Assembly: GCF_001612665.1 (NCBI RefSeq)
Contig: NZ_BDAX01000002.1
Coordinates: forward strand, 1,054,001-1,118,000
From: Nocardia alba NBRC 108234
GTDB lineage: Bacteria > Actinomycetota > Actinomycetes > Mycobacteriales > Mycobacteriaceae
Length of the DNA: 64,000 nt
Direction: 5' to 3'
The position numbers and the translations under genes are program-made. The notes under the pieces are model-generated. The model saw only the letters and a program-made list of their open reading frames with translations, had not been told where the DNA came from and searched no databases. Positions 17,497 to 25,735 of this stretch are shown piece after piece (position 1 is the first letter of the stretch; the number at the start of each line of letters is the position of its first letter).

Positions 17497-18654
17497 TCAG
17501 ACGCGGCTGCCATCGAGGAACGCGGCGAGAAGTGCCAGGCTGTTGTGCGCCTCGACGCCCGCGACGGCCCGCGCGACGCCGCAGCGGGTCACCGCGCTCG
17601 ACTGCATTCTTTCGCCCGCCTCCGCGGTACAGACGATGGCGAGCAGCAACTCGGTGATGCCGACCTGGTACAGCGTCCACAACCGCTCGGGATCGGCCGT
17701 GATGCCGGCCGCGGCGAGTCGGGCGGCGTAGCGCTCGACGAGTCCGCGTTCGATCTCGCGCAACAGCTCCGGCTCCACCGACGCGTTCGCGAAGTAGGCG
17801 ACATCGCGGATGCCACAACCTGTTGTCGAGATCTGCCAGTCCAGGAAGCCGGGTCTCGCGCCCTCGAAGAACAGGTTGCCCAGATGCGGGTCCCCATGGA
17901 TCAAGGTCTGCGGTTGGCGCGCCCAGAAGGCATCGATCTCCCTGCCGCGCTGGTAGAAGATCCGGATCTGTTCCCGGATCGTCGCCGGGACCAGGTCCGC
18001 GGCGGGTCCGGTGAGCTCACCGAGCAAACGGCGCCGGATCAGCAGCCCCAGTTGGGTTTCCACGTCCGACCGTGGGCCCGTCGAGGTGTCCGTCTCCCCC
18101 GTCGGGTCGCGCCAGAAGGTGGCATGCAGATCCGCCATGGCGTCGACGACGGCCTCCGCTTCGTCGCGGCCGAGTGGCTCGACGACCGTACGAAAACGCG
18201 CGGTCGGCGACAGATCCTCCAAGACCAGAACATCGCGACCCCGCACCCGGTCGGAACGGGTCGCATAGCAGCGCGGCACCCGGATCGGCGGCGCGTCGCC
18301 CAGGACGCGATAGGCGCTGACCTCACGCGACCCGAGACTGAACAGGTTCATCAGCACGTGCTGGAGATAATTGCGCGGCGGTAGTTTCAGGAACAGGAAC
18401 TCGGGAATATCGGCGTCCGCGCTCACCTCGATGCGTGCTCGGGCCGCGGTCCCGGAGTGGGATTCCACTACACGTATCGCATGGATGTCTTCCGGTGCCA
18501 CCCCGAAGATCTCGCCGAGCCAGGCCGGGGTGACGTCCTCCACACGCAGCGGCACGCGCGCCGCGCCTCCCGGCACGGCGCGGTCCATCGCGACCCGCAA
18601 CGCCTGTCCGACCGCCGACCCGACGGCGCGGACAGAGAGTAACCGATCGCGCAC
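17497..18654 (-). CDS. APH-family phosphotransferase
   Basis: 385-residue kinase-like protein. The catalytic loop is LIHGDPHLGNLFF (His-x-Asp-x-x-x-x-Asn) and the metal motif is GFLDWQ. An upstream lysine lies in FLFLKLPPRNY. Such APH-like proteins are common near acyl-CoA dehydrogenases in actinomycetes and act on unknown hydroxylated substrates. The GTG at 18654 shares one base with the preceding TAG stop (TAGTG), so it is the coupled last gene of the TetR-NorD-NorQ operon. Antibiotic resistance is not implied. Confidence 0.85.
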   Translation of the reverse strand: MRDRLLSVRAVGSAVGQALRVAMDRAVPGGAARVPLRVEDVTPAWLGEIFGVAPEDIHAIRVVESHSGTAARARIEVSADADIPEFLFLKLPPRNYLQHVLMNLFSLGSREVSAYRVLGDAPPIRVPRCYATRSDRVRGRDVLVLEDLSPTARFRTVVEPLGRDEAEAVVDAMADLHATFWRDPTGETDTSTGPRSDVETQLGLLIRRRLLGELTGPAADLVPATIREQIRIFYQRGREIDAFWARQPQTLIHGDPHLGNLFFEGARPGFLDWQISTTGCGIRDVAYFANASVEPELLREIERGLVERYAARLAAAGITADPERLWTLYQVGITELLLAIVCTAEAGERMQSSAVTRCGVARAVAGVEAHNSLALLAAFLDGSRV

Positions 18655-19079
18655 TATCCGCCCCCGCCTTCTCGAGCGATCCGCTCGTTGTGGCGATGGA
18701 CGAGTTCCCGGAATCCGATATGGTCCCAACCGGGTTTGGGCTGGACGCCCCATTCGTCACGTGCGGTGGTCTGCCCGGCCGCTTCGGCCTGCCCACCGAG
18801 CGGCGGTGCGTTGAAATCGGCGGGATACTGGCATTCCAAGGTGTCGTCGTCGTAGCGGACCTTGATCATCTCGTCGCAGATCTCCTGCAGCGACAGGGTC
18901 GGCCAGCCGTACCAGAGCGCGAGCGCGGGTACGGTGAAAGCCCCTTCGACCACCAGCGCGACCAGGCAGATCATGATGCCCCGTTTGAGCCATCGATGCA
19001 TGCGCGCGAACGGTGGCGTGGTTCCCAGCGGAAGTTCCTCCGGTGGAGCCGATCCCGATTCGGACGATGGTGTGCTCAT
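18654..19079 (-). CDS. Single-pass membrane protein of unknown function
   Basis: 141 residues with a short cytoplasmic N-terminus, one transmembrane helix at about 33-56 ([20 protein letters not shown]) and an acidic exterior domain holding [20 protein letters not shown] and [13 protein letters not shown]. The two cysteines in the first part of that domain could pair or bind metal. GGAGAG precedes the ATG. It is coupled to the phosphotransferase and follows the polytopic protein. I do not recognise a family. By position it could be a small subunit of a membrane complex. Confidence 0.75.
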   Translation of the reverse strand: MSTPSSESGSAPPEELPLGTTPPFARMHRWLKRGIMICLVALVVEGAFTVPALALWYGWPTLSLQEICDEMIKVRYDDDTLECQYPADFNAPPLGGQAEAAGQTTARDEWGVQPKPGWDHIGFRELVHRHNERIAREGGGG

Positions 19080-19122
19080 CGCGAAAACTCTCCTTCAGCA
19101 GATAAATCGAGTCGAACCGCGG

Positions 19123-19860
19123 TCAGTCGGCGAATATCTCGCGATTGACCGTGTGCAGGTAGGGAATTGCCAGGAATGGCGTGATGTAGAAGATGTCGTA
19201 CAACCACCAACCGAACACCGGCAGCACGACACCGTCGAAGCGGATATCGGCGTACACGGTCATGTTCACGATGTAACCGACCCAGATGACCACACCGAAC
19301 CAGCAGGTGACGATCAGCCACTGATGACCCCACCGCTTCATCTGCAGGAAGGCGATCGCGGCGGCGATCCGCATCGGGAAGACGATGAGCACACCGGCGA
19401 ACTCCCAGCCCTTCTCACCGGGCGCGCCCGCCCCGCCGACCCACAGCTCGTTGTAGTGCCACCAGTAGCCCGCGTCGAAGAAATTGCCCCATGCGGTGAA
19501 GAAGACCCGCGTGACCAAGGTGTGGCTGGCGAAAACATCGAGCACCCAGCCGACACTGTTGAGGAAGGCATCGAGAATGACGAGATACCCGATCAGCGTG
19601 ACGATGAGCGGTCGCACGGACAATCCCTCTTGCTGCGCTCGGCGCTGCAACCAGACGCCGCGCAGAAAGATGGGTAGTCCGAACGGGCCAAGGATGTAGG
19701 TGCCCATCAGGGCCGTGCCCGCGGTAAGCCAGATGTCGGCGCGGCGTTGACTCGCCCGGCTTTCCGCTTCGTGCTCGTCATAGCTTCCGGCGGTCCGGAT
19801 CTCGGCGCTGGGCGGTTTTCCTGATCCGGCACCGCGCCTGACGAATGTCGGCAGATTCAT
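19123..19860 (-). CDS. Polytopic membrane protein of unknown function
   Basis: 245 residues with about five transmembrane helices after a 40-residue charged N-terminus. It is unusually rich in Trp, Tyr and His near the membrane edge, for example FDAGYWWHYNELWVGG, KRWGHQWLIVTCWFG and WWLYDIFYITPFLAIPYLH. These could supply metal or substrate ligands. A relation to AveC-like membrane proteins is possible but not shown. GGAGAAAAT lies before the ATG. Its operon includes a NorQ/NorD-like activation pair, which makes this protein the most plausible client in the set; that is inference. Confidence 0.75.
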   Translation of the reverse strand: MNLPTFVRRGAGSGKPPSAEIRTAGSYDEHEAESRASQRRADIWLTAGTALMGTYILGPFGLPIFLRGVWLQRRAQQEGLSVRPLIVTLIGYLVILDAFLNSVGWVLDVFASHTLVTRVFFTAWGNFFDAGYWWHYNELWVGGAGAPGEKGWEFAGVLIVFPMRIAAAIAFLQMKRWGHQWLIVTCWFGVVIWVGYIVNMTVYADIRFDGVVLPVFGWWLYDIFYITPFLAIPYLHTVNREIFAD

Positions 19861-19869
19861 GATTTTCTC

Positions 19870-19989
19870 CTACCAGTCATTGGTCATCAGCATCCGCAAC
19901 TGGATGAGGAACATCAGCAGCAGAAACCCATAGATGGTGAATTGGAAGACGATCAGCGCATGCTTGCGTCTACGGTCTTGCTCGTTCAT
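19870..19989 (-). CDS. 39-residue single-helix membrane peptide
   Basis: MNEQDRRRKHALIVFQFTIY starts the protein; residues 12-33 form one hydrophobic helix and the end is MLMTNDW. The basic N-terminus predicts a cytoplasmic N-terminus. GAGGAGAA lies eight bases before the ATG. It fits exactly between the AAA+ gene (22 bp gap) and the polytopic protein (9 bp gap), all on one strand, so it is very likely translated. A small assembly or stabilising subunit is likely by analogy with other membrane complexes. Confidence 0.7.
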   Translation of the reverse strand: MNEQDRRRKHALIVFQFTIYGFLLLMFLIQLRMLMTNDW

Positions 19990-20011
19990 GGCAGCGTTCT
20001 CCTCGAGGTGG

Positions 20012-20806
20012 TCACACGGGTTCTTCGCCGGCGAGCAGACCGGCGGTGGCGATCTGGCGCAGGCCGTCACCGATGGCGGTATCGGTGCTCAGCGGCGCCA
20101 GCACACAGGCCTGCACCGCGTCGATCTCGCGCGCGCCCGCAGCGATGAGCCTGGCCGCGGCCACCAGTACGCGCGTCGACGGTGGCTCGAAGTGGAATAT
20201 CTCGTCCGCGCCACGAATAGTGTTCGCGCAGTGCACCAATCGCGTCGCCACGGCTCGATCGACGCCGGATTCCGTTACCACCACGTCGGCTTCGCGCTCG
20301 GGTGCCAGGTAGTCCATGGCGATGGTGACGAAGCGCTGCCGGAACGACGGTTTCAGAACCTTGAGCGAACTGCGGTAGGCCGGGTTGTAGGAACAGACGA
20401 GCATGAACGATTCCGGGGCTTGCACTACCTCATCGGCGCGGTCGAGGTAGAGCGCGCGCCGGTGGTCGGCGAGCGAATGCAGCACGGCCAGCGAATCGTG
20501 GCGTGCCTCGATCACCTCGTCCAGATAGCAGATGGCCCCGCCCTTCACGGCCCTGGTGAGCGGGCCGTCGTTCCAGACCACATCACCGCCGGTGACGAGC
20601 AATCGCCCGACCAGATCCGAGCTGGTGATGTCGTCGTGGCAGCTGACGGTGACCACCGGGCGACCCAGCAGCGAGCCCATGTGCTCGACGAATCGGGTCT
20701 TGCCGCAGCCGGTCGGTCCGGTGAGCATGACCGGAAGGTGTTGCTGGAACGCTCGTTCGAACAGTTCGACCTCGCCGCCCCCGGCGAAATAGGAATCAGA
20801 TGTCAT
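20012..20806 (-). CDS. MoxR/NorQ/CbbQ-type AAA+ ATPase
   Basis: 264 residues. Walker A is GPTGCGKT near residues 31-38, Walker B is ICYLDEVIEA, and sensor 1 is LVCSYNPAY. The C-terminal domain follows FRQRFVTIAMDYL. NorQ and CbbQ proteins remodel a partner metalloenzyme together with a VWA protein (NorD or CbbO). The ATG overlaps the stop of the VWA gene (ATGA, 20803-20806), showing tight coupling of the pair. No nitric oxide reductase or Rubisco gene is present, so the client is different. Confidence 0.9.
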   Translation of the reverse strand: MTSDSYFAGGGEVELFERAFQQHLPVMLTGPTGCGKTRFVEHMGSLLGRPVVTVSCHDDITSSDLVGRLLVTGGDVVWNDGPLTRAVKGGAICYLDEVIEARHDSLAVLHSLADHRRALYLDRADEVVQAPESFMLVCSYNPAYRSSLKVLKPSFRQRFVTIAMDYLAPEREADVVVTESGVDRAVATRLVHCANTIRGADEIFHFEPPSTRVLVAAARLIAAGAREIDAVQACVLAPLSTDTAIGDGLRQIATAGLLAGEEPV

Positions 20807-22329
20807 AGATCGACCAACTCTCGGTGAATATGTGCGAGAACGCGGGGAAGTTCCTCCACCCGCCGAATCCGTTGCGAGCGGGTGGGTCCGAAGACTTCGG
20901 GCAATGGATCGACACGGACGGGTCCGATGCCGATGTAGTAGACAGCGATCCCGGCGGTGACGGCCTCCTCTACGGCGTGTGCCACATCGGCCCACGCGTA
21001 GCGGCCCTCGTACCCTTCGTCGGAGATGAGGCCGTCGCCGATGATGATGAGCTGGCGACGTTGCGCGGGTTGGTCGAGCAGCCGACTGGTCAGGTGCCGC
21101 AGTGGCGCGCCGAGGCGGGTGTAGCCACCGGCCGCCAGCCCGAGCCCACCGACATCGACGAAGGTCCGGTCGTCGAAGTCCTTCAGGCACCGGACTTCCA
21201 CGCGATGGCGCGTATTGCCGGTGAACACGAAGATCGCGTGCCGTTCCCTGGCGACCGTCATGGCCCGCGAGAGAGCGTCCGCGCAGTCCAACTCCAACCG
21301 GAAGGTCGCGCCCCCGTTGATGCCGAGCGAGGAACTGCCGTCGAGCAGGACCGCGGTCGTGACATCGCGGGCACTGGGCAGCAGTTCACGGAACACCCGT
21401 GGTTGCGGAGTCGCGCCGACCTGAGTGTCGACGTAGTGACTGATGTAGCGGTCGATGTCGATGTCGGACCCGTCGACGAGGCCACCGCGCATGGACCGAT
21501 GGGTGAGTTCTTCGAACCAGCGCCGCACCTCGGGTGCGGCGGGCGCGATCGGGCTCGACGAGGTGGGTTGGCGGCGCTCCAGGACCGCGACGTGGTCGGG
21601 CAGGAAACTCGATGTCCACTGGTTCCACTCCGGATAGGGGATCCCCGCGCGCTGGTCGGCGCGGATCTCGATGTCCTCGTTCTCGGGTCGGCTCGGTGGC
21701 GGCAGATTCGAGGCCCGGCTGCCGCCTTCACCGCCGACCGGTACCGACCAGACGCGGTAGCTGTCGGTGCGGGTGGAAGTCCAGGGCATCCGGCCGTAGA
21801 TCCGCCGTGCCGCGATCGACACGCGACTACGCGGCGCGGTGGCCAGCGGCAAACTCCCGAGCAGCGGGTACTGCCCCACCGAACCCGGTGACCGGGCGAG
21901 CGCGACGGCGCGCTCGATCATGTCCTCGCCCGACAGATCGGGATCAGTGGACTCGAGGGGGCGCAGCCATCGGCGCAACTCGGGTAGCAGTCCGGGATAT
22001 CGCTCACCGGCCCACGTCGCGGCGACGTCACCCTCCACGATCGAGAGCGCACCGCGCTCCCGCGGTGACAACTCGTGGAGCGGATACCGCGCGATCCGGT
22101 CCTTGGAAGGCGAGCACTGTAGGGCGATGCCGCAGGTCACGGTGGTGCGGTTCCAGTCGGGAACCGGTGGTGGATAAGGCACATGGACGACGCCGAGTCC
22201 AGGGCTCAAGCCGAAGCCGCGCCGCTCGCCGGTCACCAGGCGGACACCTTCGCGGCGGCGACCCGATAGCGCGACCGCCGTCACCGCACAGCTGCGTTCG
22301 ACCGACGCGGCGGGCTGGGCGGCGGTCAT
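20803..22329 (-). CDS. NorD/CbbO-like von Willebrand factor A domain protein
   Basis: 508 residues. The C-terminal VWA domain starts near residue 335 with the metal-site motif LLDGSSSLG (Asp-x-Ser-x-Ser), followed by YTRLGAPLRHL and IIIGDGLISDEGYEGRYAWAD. The YEGRY segment matches NorD proteins. The N-terminal two thirds are helical and less conserved. It is the adaptor partner of the AAA+ protein encoded next. The ATG at 22329 has GGAGA six bases upstream. Confidence 0.88.
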   Translation of the reverse strand: MTAAQPAASVERSCAVTAVALSGRRREGVRLVTGERRGFGLSPGLGVVHVPYPPPVPDWNRTTVTCGIALQCSPSKDRIARYPLHELSPRERGALSIVEGDVAATWAGERYPGLLPELRRWLRPLESTDPDLSGEDMIERAVALARSPGSVGQYPLLGSLPLATAPRSRVSIAARRIYGRMPWTSTRTDSYRVWSVPVGGEGGSRASNLPPPSRPENEDIEIRADQRAGIPYPEWNQWTSSFLPDHVAVLERRQPTSSSPIAPAAPEVRRWFEELTHRSMRGGLVDGSDIDIDRYISHYVDTQVGATPQPRVFRELLPSARDVTTAVLLDGSSSLGINGGATFRLELDCADALSRAMTVARERHAIFVFTGNTRHRVEVRCLKDFDDRTFVDVGGLGLAAGGYTRLGAPLRHLTSRLLDQPAQRRQLIIIGDGLISDEGYEGRYAWADVAHAVEEAVTAGIAVYYIGIGPVRVDPLPEVFGPTRSQRIRRVEELPRVLAHIHRELVDL

Positions 22330-22375
22330 GGAGGATCTCCGCGGGTGCACGCTGGTTCACGAACCGTACACATGA

Positions 22376-22474
22376 TCAGAATGTCCCGATGTTGCTCATG
22401 ATCCAGTACCAGAAGGCGATGATGAGAACCACCGCGCCCCAGGCCAGGAGAAGTCGGACGATATCGAGAAGCAT
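22376..22474 (-). CDS. 32-residue single-helix membrane peptide
   Basis: The frame encodes MLLDIVRLLLAWGAVVLIIA and then FWYWIMSNIGTF, which is almost entirely one membrane helix with a Trp/Tyr belt at its end. The ATG at 22474 follows AGGGA at usable spacing. It lies between tetR (45 bp) and the VWA gene (46 bp) on the same strand. The hydrophobic pattern and placement support translation. Function unknown; with the 39-residue peptide it gives the operon two mini-membrane proteins. Confidence 0.6.
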   Translation of the reverse strand: MLLDIVRLLLAWGAVVLIIAFWYWIMSNIGTF

Positions 22475-22519
22475 GATCGGGTTTCCCTATCTGTCGGCGG
22501 ATCGTGTTGTGCGGCAGCA

Positions 22520-23128
22520 TCATCGGGGCTCCAGGCTGCGCAGCGTCGTCGTCACGTAGTCGGCGAGCACCGCGGTGCGCAGCGCTTTCGAGCCGCTCGT
22601 AGTGGTGAGCAGGGCGTACAAGCCGATGAGAAAGAACACGGCGCTGTGATACGACTCGACGACGAGTTGCGCTTCACCGCGCTCGGCGGCCTGTTCGATC
22701 TCCTGGGCGACCAGAGCGATCACGGAATGCTCTCGCCAGGTGTCGTCCAACGGTCTGGTCGGTGAGAAGTGCACGGCGAGTAGGTCTTTGAACAACTTGC
22801 TACCCAATCGCCGCTCCAACGCCGCGATCAGCCGGACGACCTTCGCCAGCACTCCCGCGAGATCGTGCGGTGTCCGGAGGTACCGTTCGAGCTCTCCGGC
22901 GATGCGCGCCTCCTCGCGCTGTTCGAGTTCGAGCAGCACGTGCTCTTTGGTCGGGAAGTGGAAGTAGAAGGTTCCGCGCGCCACGCCCGCGTCCTCGACG
23001 ATCGTGGCGATGTCGGCCTCGGCCGCGCCCGCTCTACCGAATTCCGCAACCGCCGCATCGAGCACTCGCTTCCGTGTGTGGAGACGTTGGGCCTGTCGCC
23101 CCTGAGGCTTGTCCTGGATTTCGCTCAT
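22520..23128 (-). CDS. TetR family transcriptional regulator
   Basis: 202 residues. The N-terminal DNA-binding domain is typical: RVLDAAVAEFGRAGAAEADI, then ATIVEDAGVARGTFYFHFPT and KEHVLLELE (residues 21-70). The C-terminal ligand domain is variable. It is the first gene of the NorD/NorQ operon and is divergent from the fused acyl-CoA dehydrogenase. Two dyads lie upstream (23149-23164 and 23258-23276), as expected for autorepression. The ligand is unknown. Confidence 0.92.
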   Translation of the reverse strand: MSEIQDKPQGRQAQRLHTRKRVLDAAVAEFGRAGAAEADIATIVEDAGVARGTFYFHFPTKEHVLLELEQREEARIAGELERYLRTPHDLAGVLAKVVRLIAALERRLGSKLFKDLLAVHFSPTRPLDDTWREHSVIALVAQEIEQAAERGEAQLVVESYHSAVFFLIGLYALLTTTSGSKALRTAVLADYVTTTLRSLEPR

Positions 23129-23148
23129 GCGGCGAGCTAACTCCCGTC

Positions 23149-23164
23149 ATTGACTCGCGTCAAT
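23149..23164. promoter_or_regulatory. Inverted repeat immediately upstream of tetR
   Basis: ATTGACTCGCGTCAAT, 6-bp arms around TCGC, centred about 28 bp before the tetR ATG. It may be a TetR operator or part of the promoter. Confidence 0.4.
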
Positions 23165-23257
23165 CAGGCGCGCACAGAGCTCGTGGGGTGTTCACCGAAT
23201 CCCCTCTCCCCCTTATCAATTCAGGAGAGTAGGTCGCTGATCATCCTGCCAGTGACC

Positions 23258-23276
23258 ATGTCGGTAATACTGACAT
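23258..23276. promoter_or_regulatory. Candidate TetR operator between tetR and the fused acyl-CoA dehydrogenase
   Basis: ATGTCGGTAATACTGACAT is a 19-bp dyad with two mismatched pairs and central A. The size and symmetry fit a TetR dimer site and the place fits autoregulation. The same stretch has a weak resemblance to the TAC-W-GTA element, so the two systems may overlap here. Confidence 0.5.
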
Positions 23277-23368
23277 ATGTCATTGAACCACGTCAACGAA
23301 TTCGCGAACCGTGATCCACGTTGCCCCGGCGCTCGAAGGCGCCGATCAGCATTTCCCCACGTCAGAGA

Positions 23369-23387
23369 TACCGAAAGATATACTGTA
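23369..23387. promoter_or_regulatory. TAC-W-GTA operator upstream of the fused acyl-CoA dehydrogenase
   Basis: TACCGAA-AGATA-TACTGTA; the second box is perfect and the first is degenerate, with the 12-bp centre spacing kept. It lies 80 bp before the ATG at 23467. Confidence 0.5.
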
Positions 23388-23466
23388 AATACCTCTTCGT
23401 TCGCGTCACGATCACAGCCTCCCTGCCCGCGAACGCTCGATCGACTCAGCCCCAGAGGACGTATGC

Positions 23467-25635
23467 ATGGGTATCGCACTGACCGAAGAACACCGCGCGC
23501 TGGCCGAGGTCACTCGGAGGTTCGCCACCGACCGCGCGGTGAGACAGGCGGCGCGCGAACTGCTCGACGCCGCGACAGAGGACCCGCCCGCGTTCTGGGC
23601 ACAACTGGCCGAGCTGGGCTTGCTCGGTCTGCATGTGGACCCGGCGTACGGCGGTTCCGGATACGGGTTGCCCGAATCGGTGGTGGTCGTCGAGGAGTTG
23701 GGCCGTGCGATCGCACCAGGATTGTTCGTCTCGACCGTGATCACCTCGGCGGTGGTGGCGGCCGTCGGCAGTGCCGAACAGCGCGAACGTTTCCTGCCCG
23801 GACTCGTCGACGGAACAGTCACCGCCGCAGTGGGCTTCGGGGATGAGGTCACCATCGACAACCGGGGGCGCGCGCACGGTCGGGCGGGAGTCGTGCTCGG
23901 TGCCGGTTCGGCGGATCTGCTGCTGATCTGTGCCGGAGACGACGTAGTGATCCTGGAACGCACCGCCGCGGGCATCTCGATACAGACGCCGTCGAATATG
24001 GACCCGACCCGCCGGAGCGGACGCGTCACCCTCCGCGACGTTACCGTCGCACCGCACCAGGTTCTGGTCGGAGCACGCGCCGCCGCTGTGGCGCGGGCGC
24101 GGCTGCTGTTCGCCGCCGAGGCGGCCGGCGGGGCAGGCGATTGTGTCGATGCCGCTGTCGGCTACGCCGCGATCCGCACTCAGTTCGGGCGACCCATCGC
24201 GACGTTCCAGGCGGTGAAGCACCATTGCGCGAACATGCTGGTGGAGGCGGAGTCCGCGGTCGCGACCGTCTGGGACGCCGCACGCGCGGCAACCGATGAC
24301 GAGCGTCAGTTCCAGCTGATGGCCGCGGCCGCCGCGACGATCGCGCTGCCCGCCTATGTCCACAACGCCGAACTGAACATCCAGGTGCACGGTGGCGTCG
24401 GGTTCACCTGGGCCCACGACGCTCACCTGCATCTGCGGCGGGCAGTGACGCTGCGAGCCCTCATCGGCGGTGACGCGCCCGCCACCGATGTCTTCACCCT
24501 GACGTCGGCCGGGGTCGGCCGCACCAGCACCGTCGACCTGCCCGCGGCAGCCGACCAGGTGCGCGCCGGGATCCGCGCGGACGTCGAGCGCATCGCCGCG
24601 ATGGACGAATCGATCCGCCTGCCGGAATTGATCACCACCGGCTACGTCATGCCGCACTGGCCGAAGCCATGGGGCCGCTCGGCCACCGCGGTCGAACAGG
24701 TGGTGATCGACGAGGAGTTCACCCGGGCCCGACTCACGCGCCCCGACTATTCGATCACCGGATGGGTCGTCCTGACCCTGATCCAGCACGGAACGCCAGG
24801 GCAGATCGACAGGTTCGTCGAACGGGCGCTGCGCCAGGAGGAGGTGTGGTGTCAGTTGTTCTCCGAGCCGGACGCCGGTTCCGACGCGGCCGCCGTGAAG
24901 ACCACGGCGATGCGGGTCGACGGAGGCTGGCGAATCACTGGTCAGAAAGTGTGGACCAGCGGCGCACACTACAGCCGACGCGGTCTGGCGACCGTTCGCA
25001 CCGACCCCGGTGTCGCCAAACACGCGGGCATCACGACGATGATCATCGACATGGCGGCCCCCGGCGTACAGGTGCGACCACTACGCATGCTTCTGGGCAG
25101 TTCGGAATTCAACGAGGTGTTCTTCGACGAGGTCTTCGTGCCGGACGCCGACGTGGTCGGTGCCGTGAACGACGGCTGGGCAGTCGCGCGGGCGACGCTG
25201 GGCAACGAGCGGGTCAGCATCGGCGGCGGTTCGGGCACCGGCAACGCCGACTCCGGCACGCTGTTGCGCCTGGTCGAGCGACACCGATCCCGCTCGGCCG
25301 ACACCGATGCCCGCGTCGGCCGATATCTGGCGCAAGCCCACGCCCTGCGCCTGCTCAACCTGCGCCGAGCGGTCCGTAGCATCGAAGGAACGGGCGCGGG
25401 CCCCGAGGGCAACATCACCAAACTCAAAGTGGCGCAAAACCTCAGCGAATACGCAGCCATCACAGCGATGCTGCTCGGCCCCGATATCGCGCTGGCCGAC
25501 GGTGACGCCGCCATGGCGGGACTCATGGTGCTCGGTGCCCGAGCGATGAGCATCGCGGGCGGCACCTCCGAGGTGACCCGGAATCAGATCGCCGAACGCA
25601 TTCTCGGAATGCCGCGCGATCCGCTCCTACGCTGA
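23467..25635 (+). CDS. Fused two-domain acyl-CoA dehydrogenase, FadE34-like
   Basis: 722 residues, about twice the normal length, with two acyl-CoA dehydrogenase domains in tandem. Domain 1 (about 1-340) has GLHVDPAYGGSGYGLPESVV and NIQVHGGVGFTWAHDAH but lacks the usual catalytic GTSE. Domain 2 (about 375-722) has FSEPDAGSDAAAVKTTAMRV, GQKVWTSGAHY and the C-terminal GGTSEVTRNQIAERILGMPR. The layout and length match mycobacterial FadE34, which acts on steroid side-chain CoA thioesters; that substrate is suggested, not proven, here. AGAGGACG precedes the ATG. A hairpin follows. Confidence 0.9.
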   Translation: MGIALTEEHRALAEVTRRFATDRAVRQAARELLDAATEDPPAFWAQLAELGLLGLHVDPAYGGSGYGLPESVVVVEELGRAIAPGLFVSTVITSAVVAAVGSAEQRERFLPGLVDGTVTAAVGFGDEVTIDNRGRAHGRAGVVLGAGSADLLLICAGDDVVILERTAAGISIQTPSNMDPTRRSGRVTLRDVTVAPHQVLVGARAAAVARARLLFAAEAAGGAGDCVDAAVGYAAIRTQFGRPIATFQAVKHHCANMLVEAESAVATVWDAARAATDDERQFQLMAAAAATIALPAYVHNAELNIQVHGGVGFTWAHDAHLHLRRAVTLRALIGGDAPATDVFTLTSAGVGRTSTVDLPAAADQVRAGIRADVERIAAMDESIRLPELITTGYVMPHWPKPWGRSATAVEQVVIDEEFTRARLTRPDYSITGWVVLTLIQHGTPGQIDRFVERALRQEEVWCQLFSEPDAGSDAAAVKTTAMRVDGGWRITGQKVWTSGAHYSRRGLATVRTDPGVAKHAGITTMIIDMAAPGVQVRPLRMLLGSSEFNEVFFDEVFVPDADVVGAVNDGWAVARATLGNERVSIGGGSGTGNADSGTLLRLVERHRSRSADTDARVGRYLAQAHALRLLNLRRAVRSIEGTGAGPEGNITKLKVAQNLSEYAAITAMLLGPDIALADGDAAMAGLMVLGARAMSIAGGTSEVTRNQIAERILGMPRDPLLR

Positions 25636-25668
25636 CGGCCTGTTCGTGCGGTCCCACGACCCGAACAG

Positions 25669-25707
25669 CCCATGACCGCCGCTCCGTGTCGGAACGGCGG
25701 TCATGGG
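25669..25707. terminator. Hairpin terminator between convergent genes
   Basis: Perfect 13-bp arms (25669-25681, 25695-25707) with a 13-base loop, between the fused dehydrogenase (+) and the P450 operon (-). A second short stem (CTGTTCG/CGAACAG) lies just before it. Confidence 0.8.
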
Positions 25708-25735
25708 TTATCCACCGGAAGTAACGGTGGCGGAT

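Noticed and set aside
17497-18654. Antibiotic resistance gene
   Set aside because: The APH-like fold is shared by many metabolic kinases, and the gene is the coupled last member of the NorD/NorQ operon, so a resistance role is not supported.
20012-22329. Nitric oxide reductase accessory genes norQ/norD for denitrification
   Set aside because: No norB or norC gene is nearby and the membrane partners do not show heme-copper oxidase histidine motifs.
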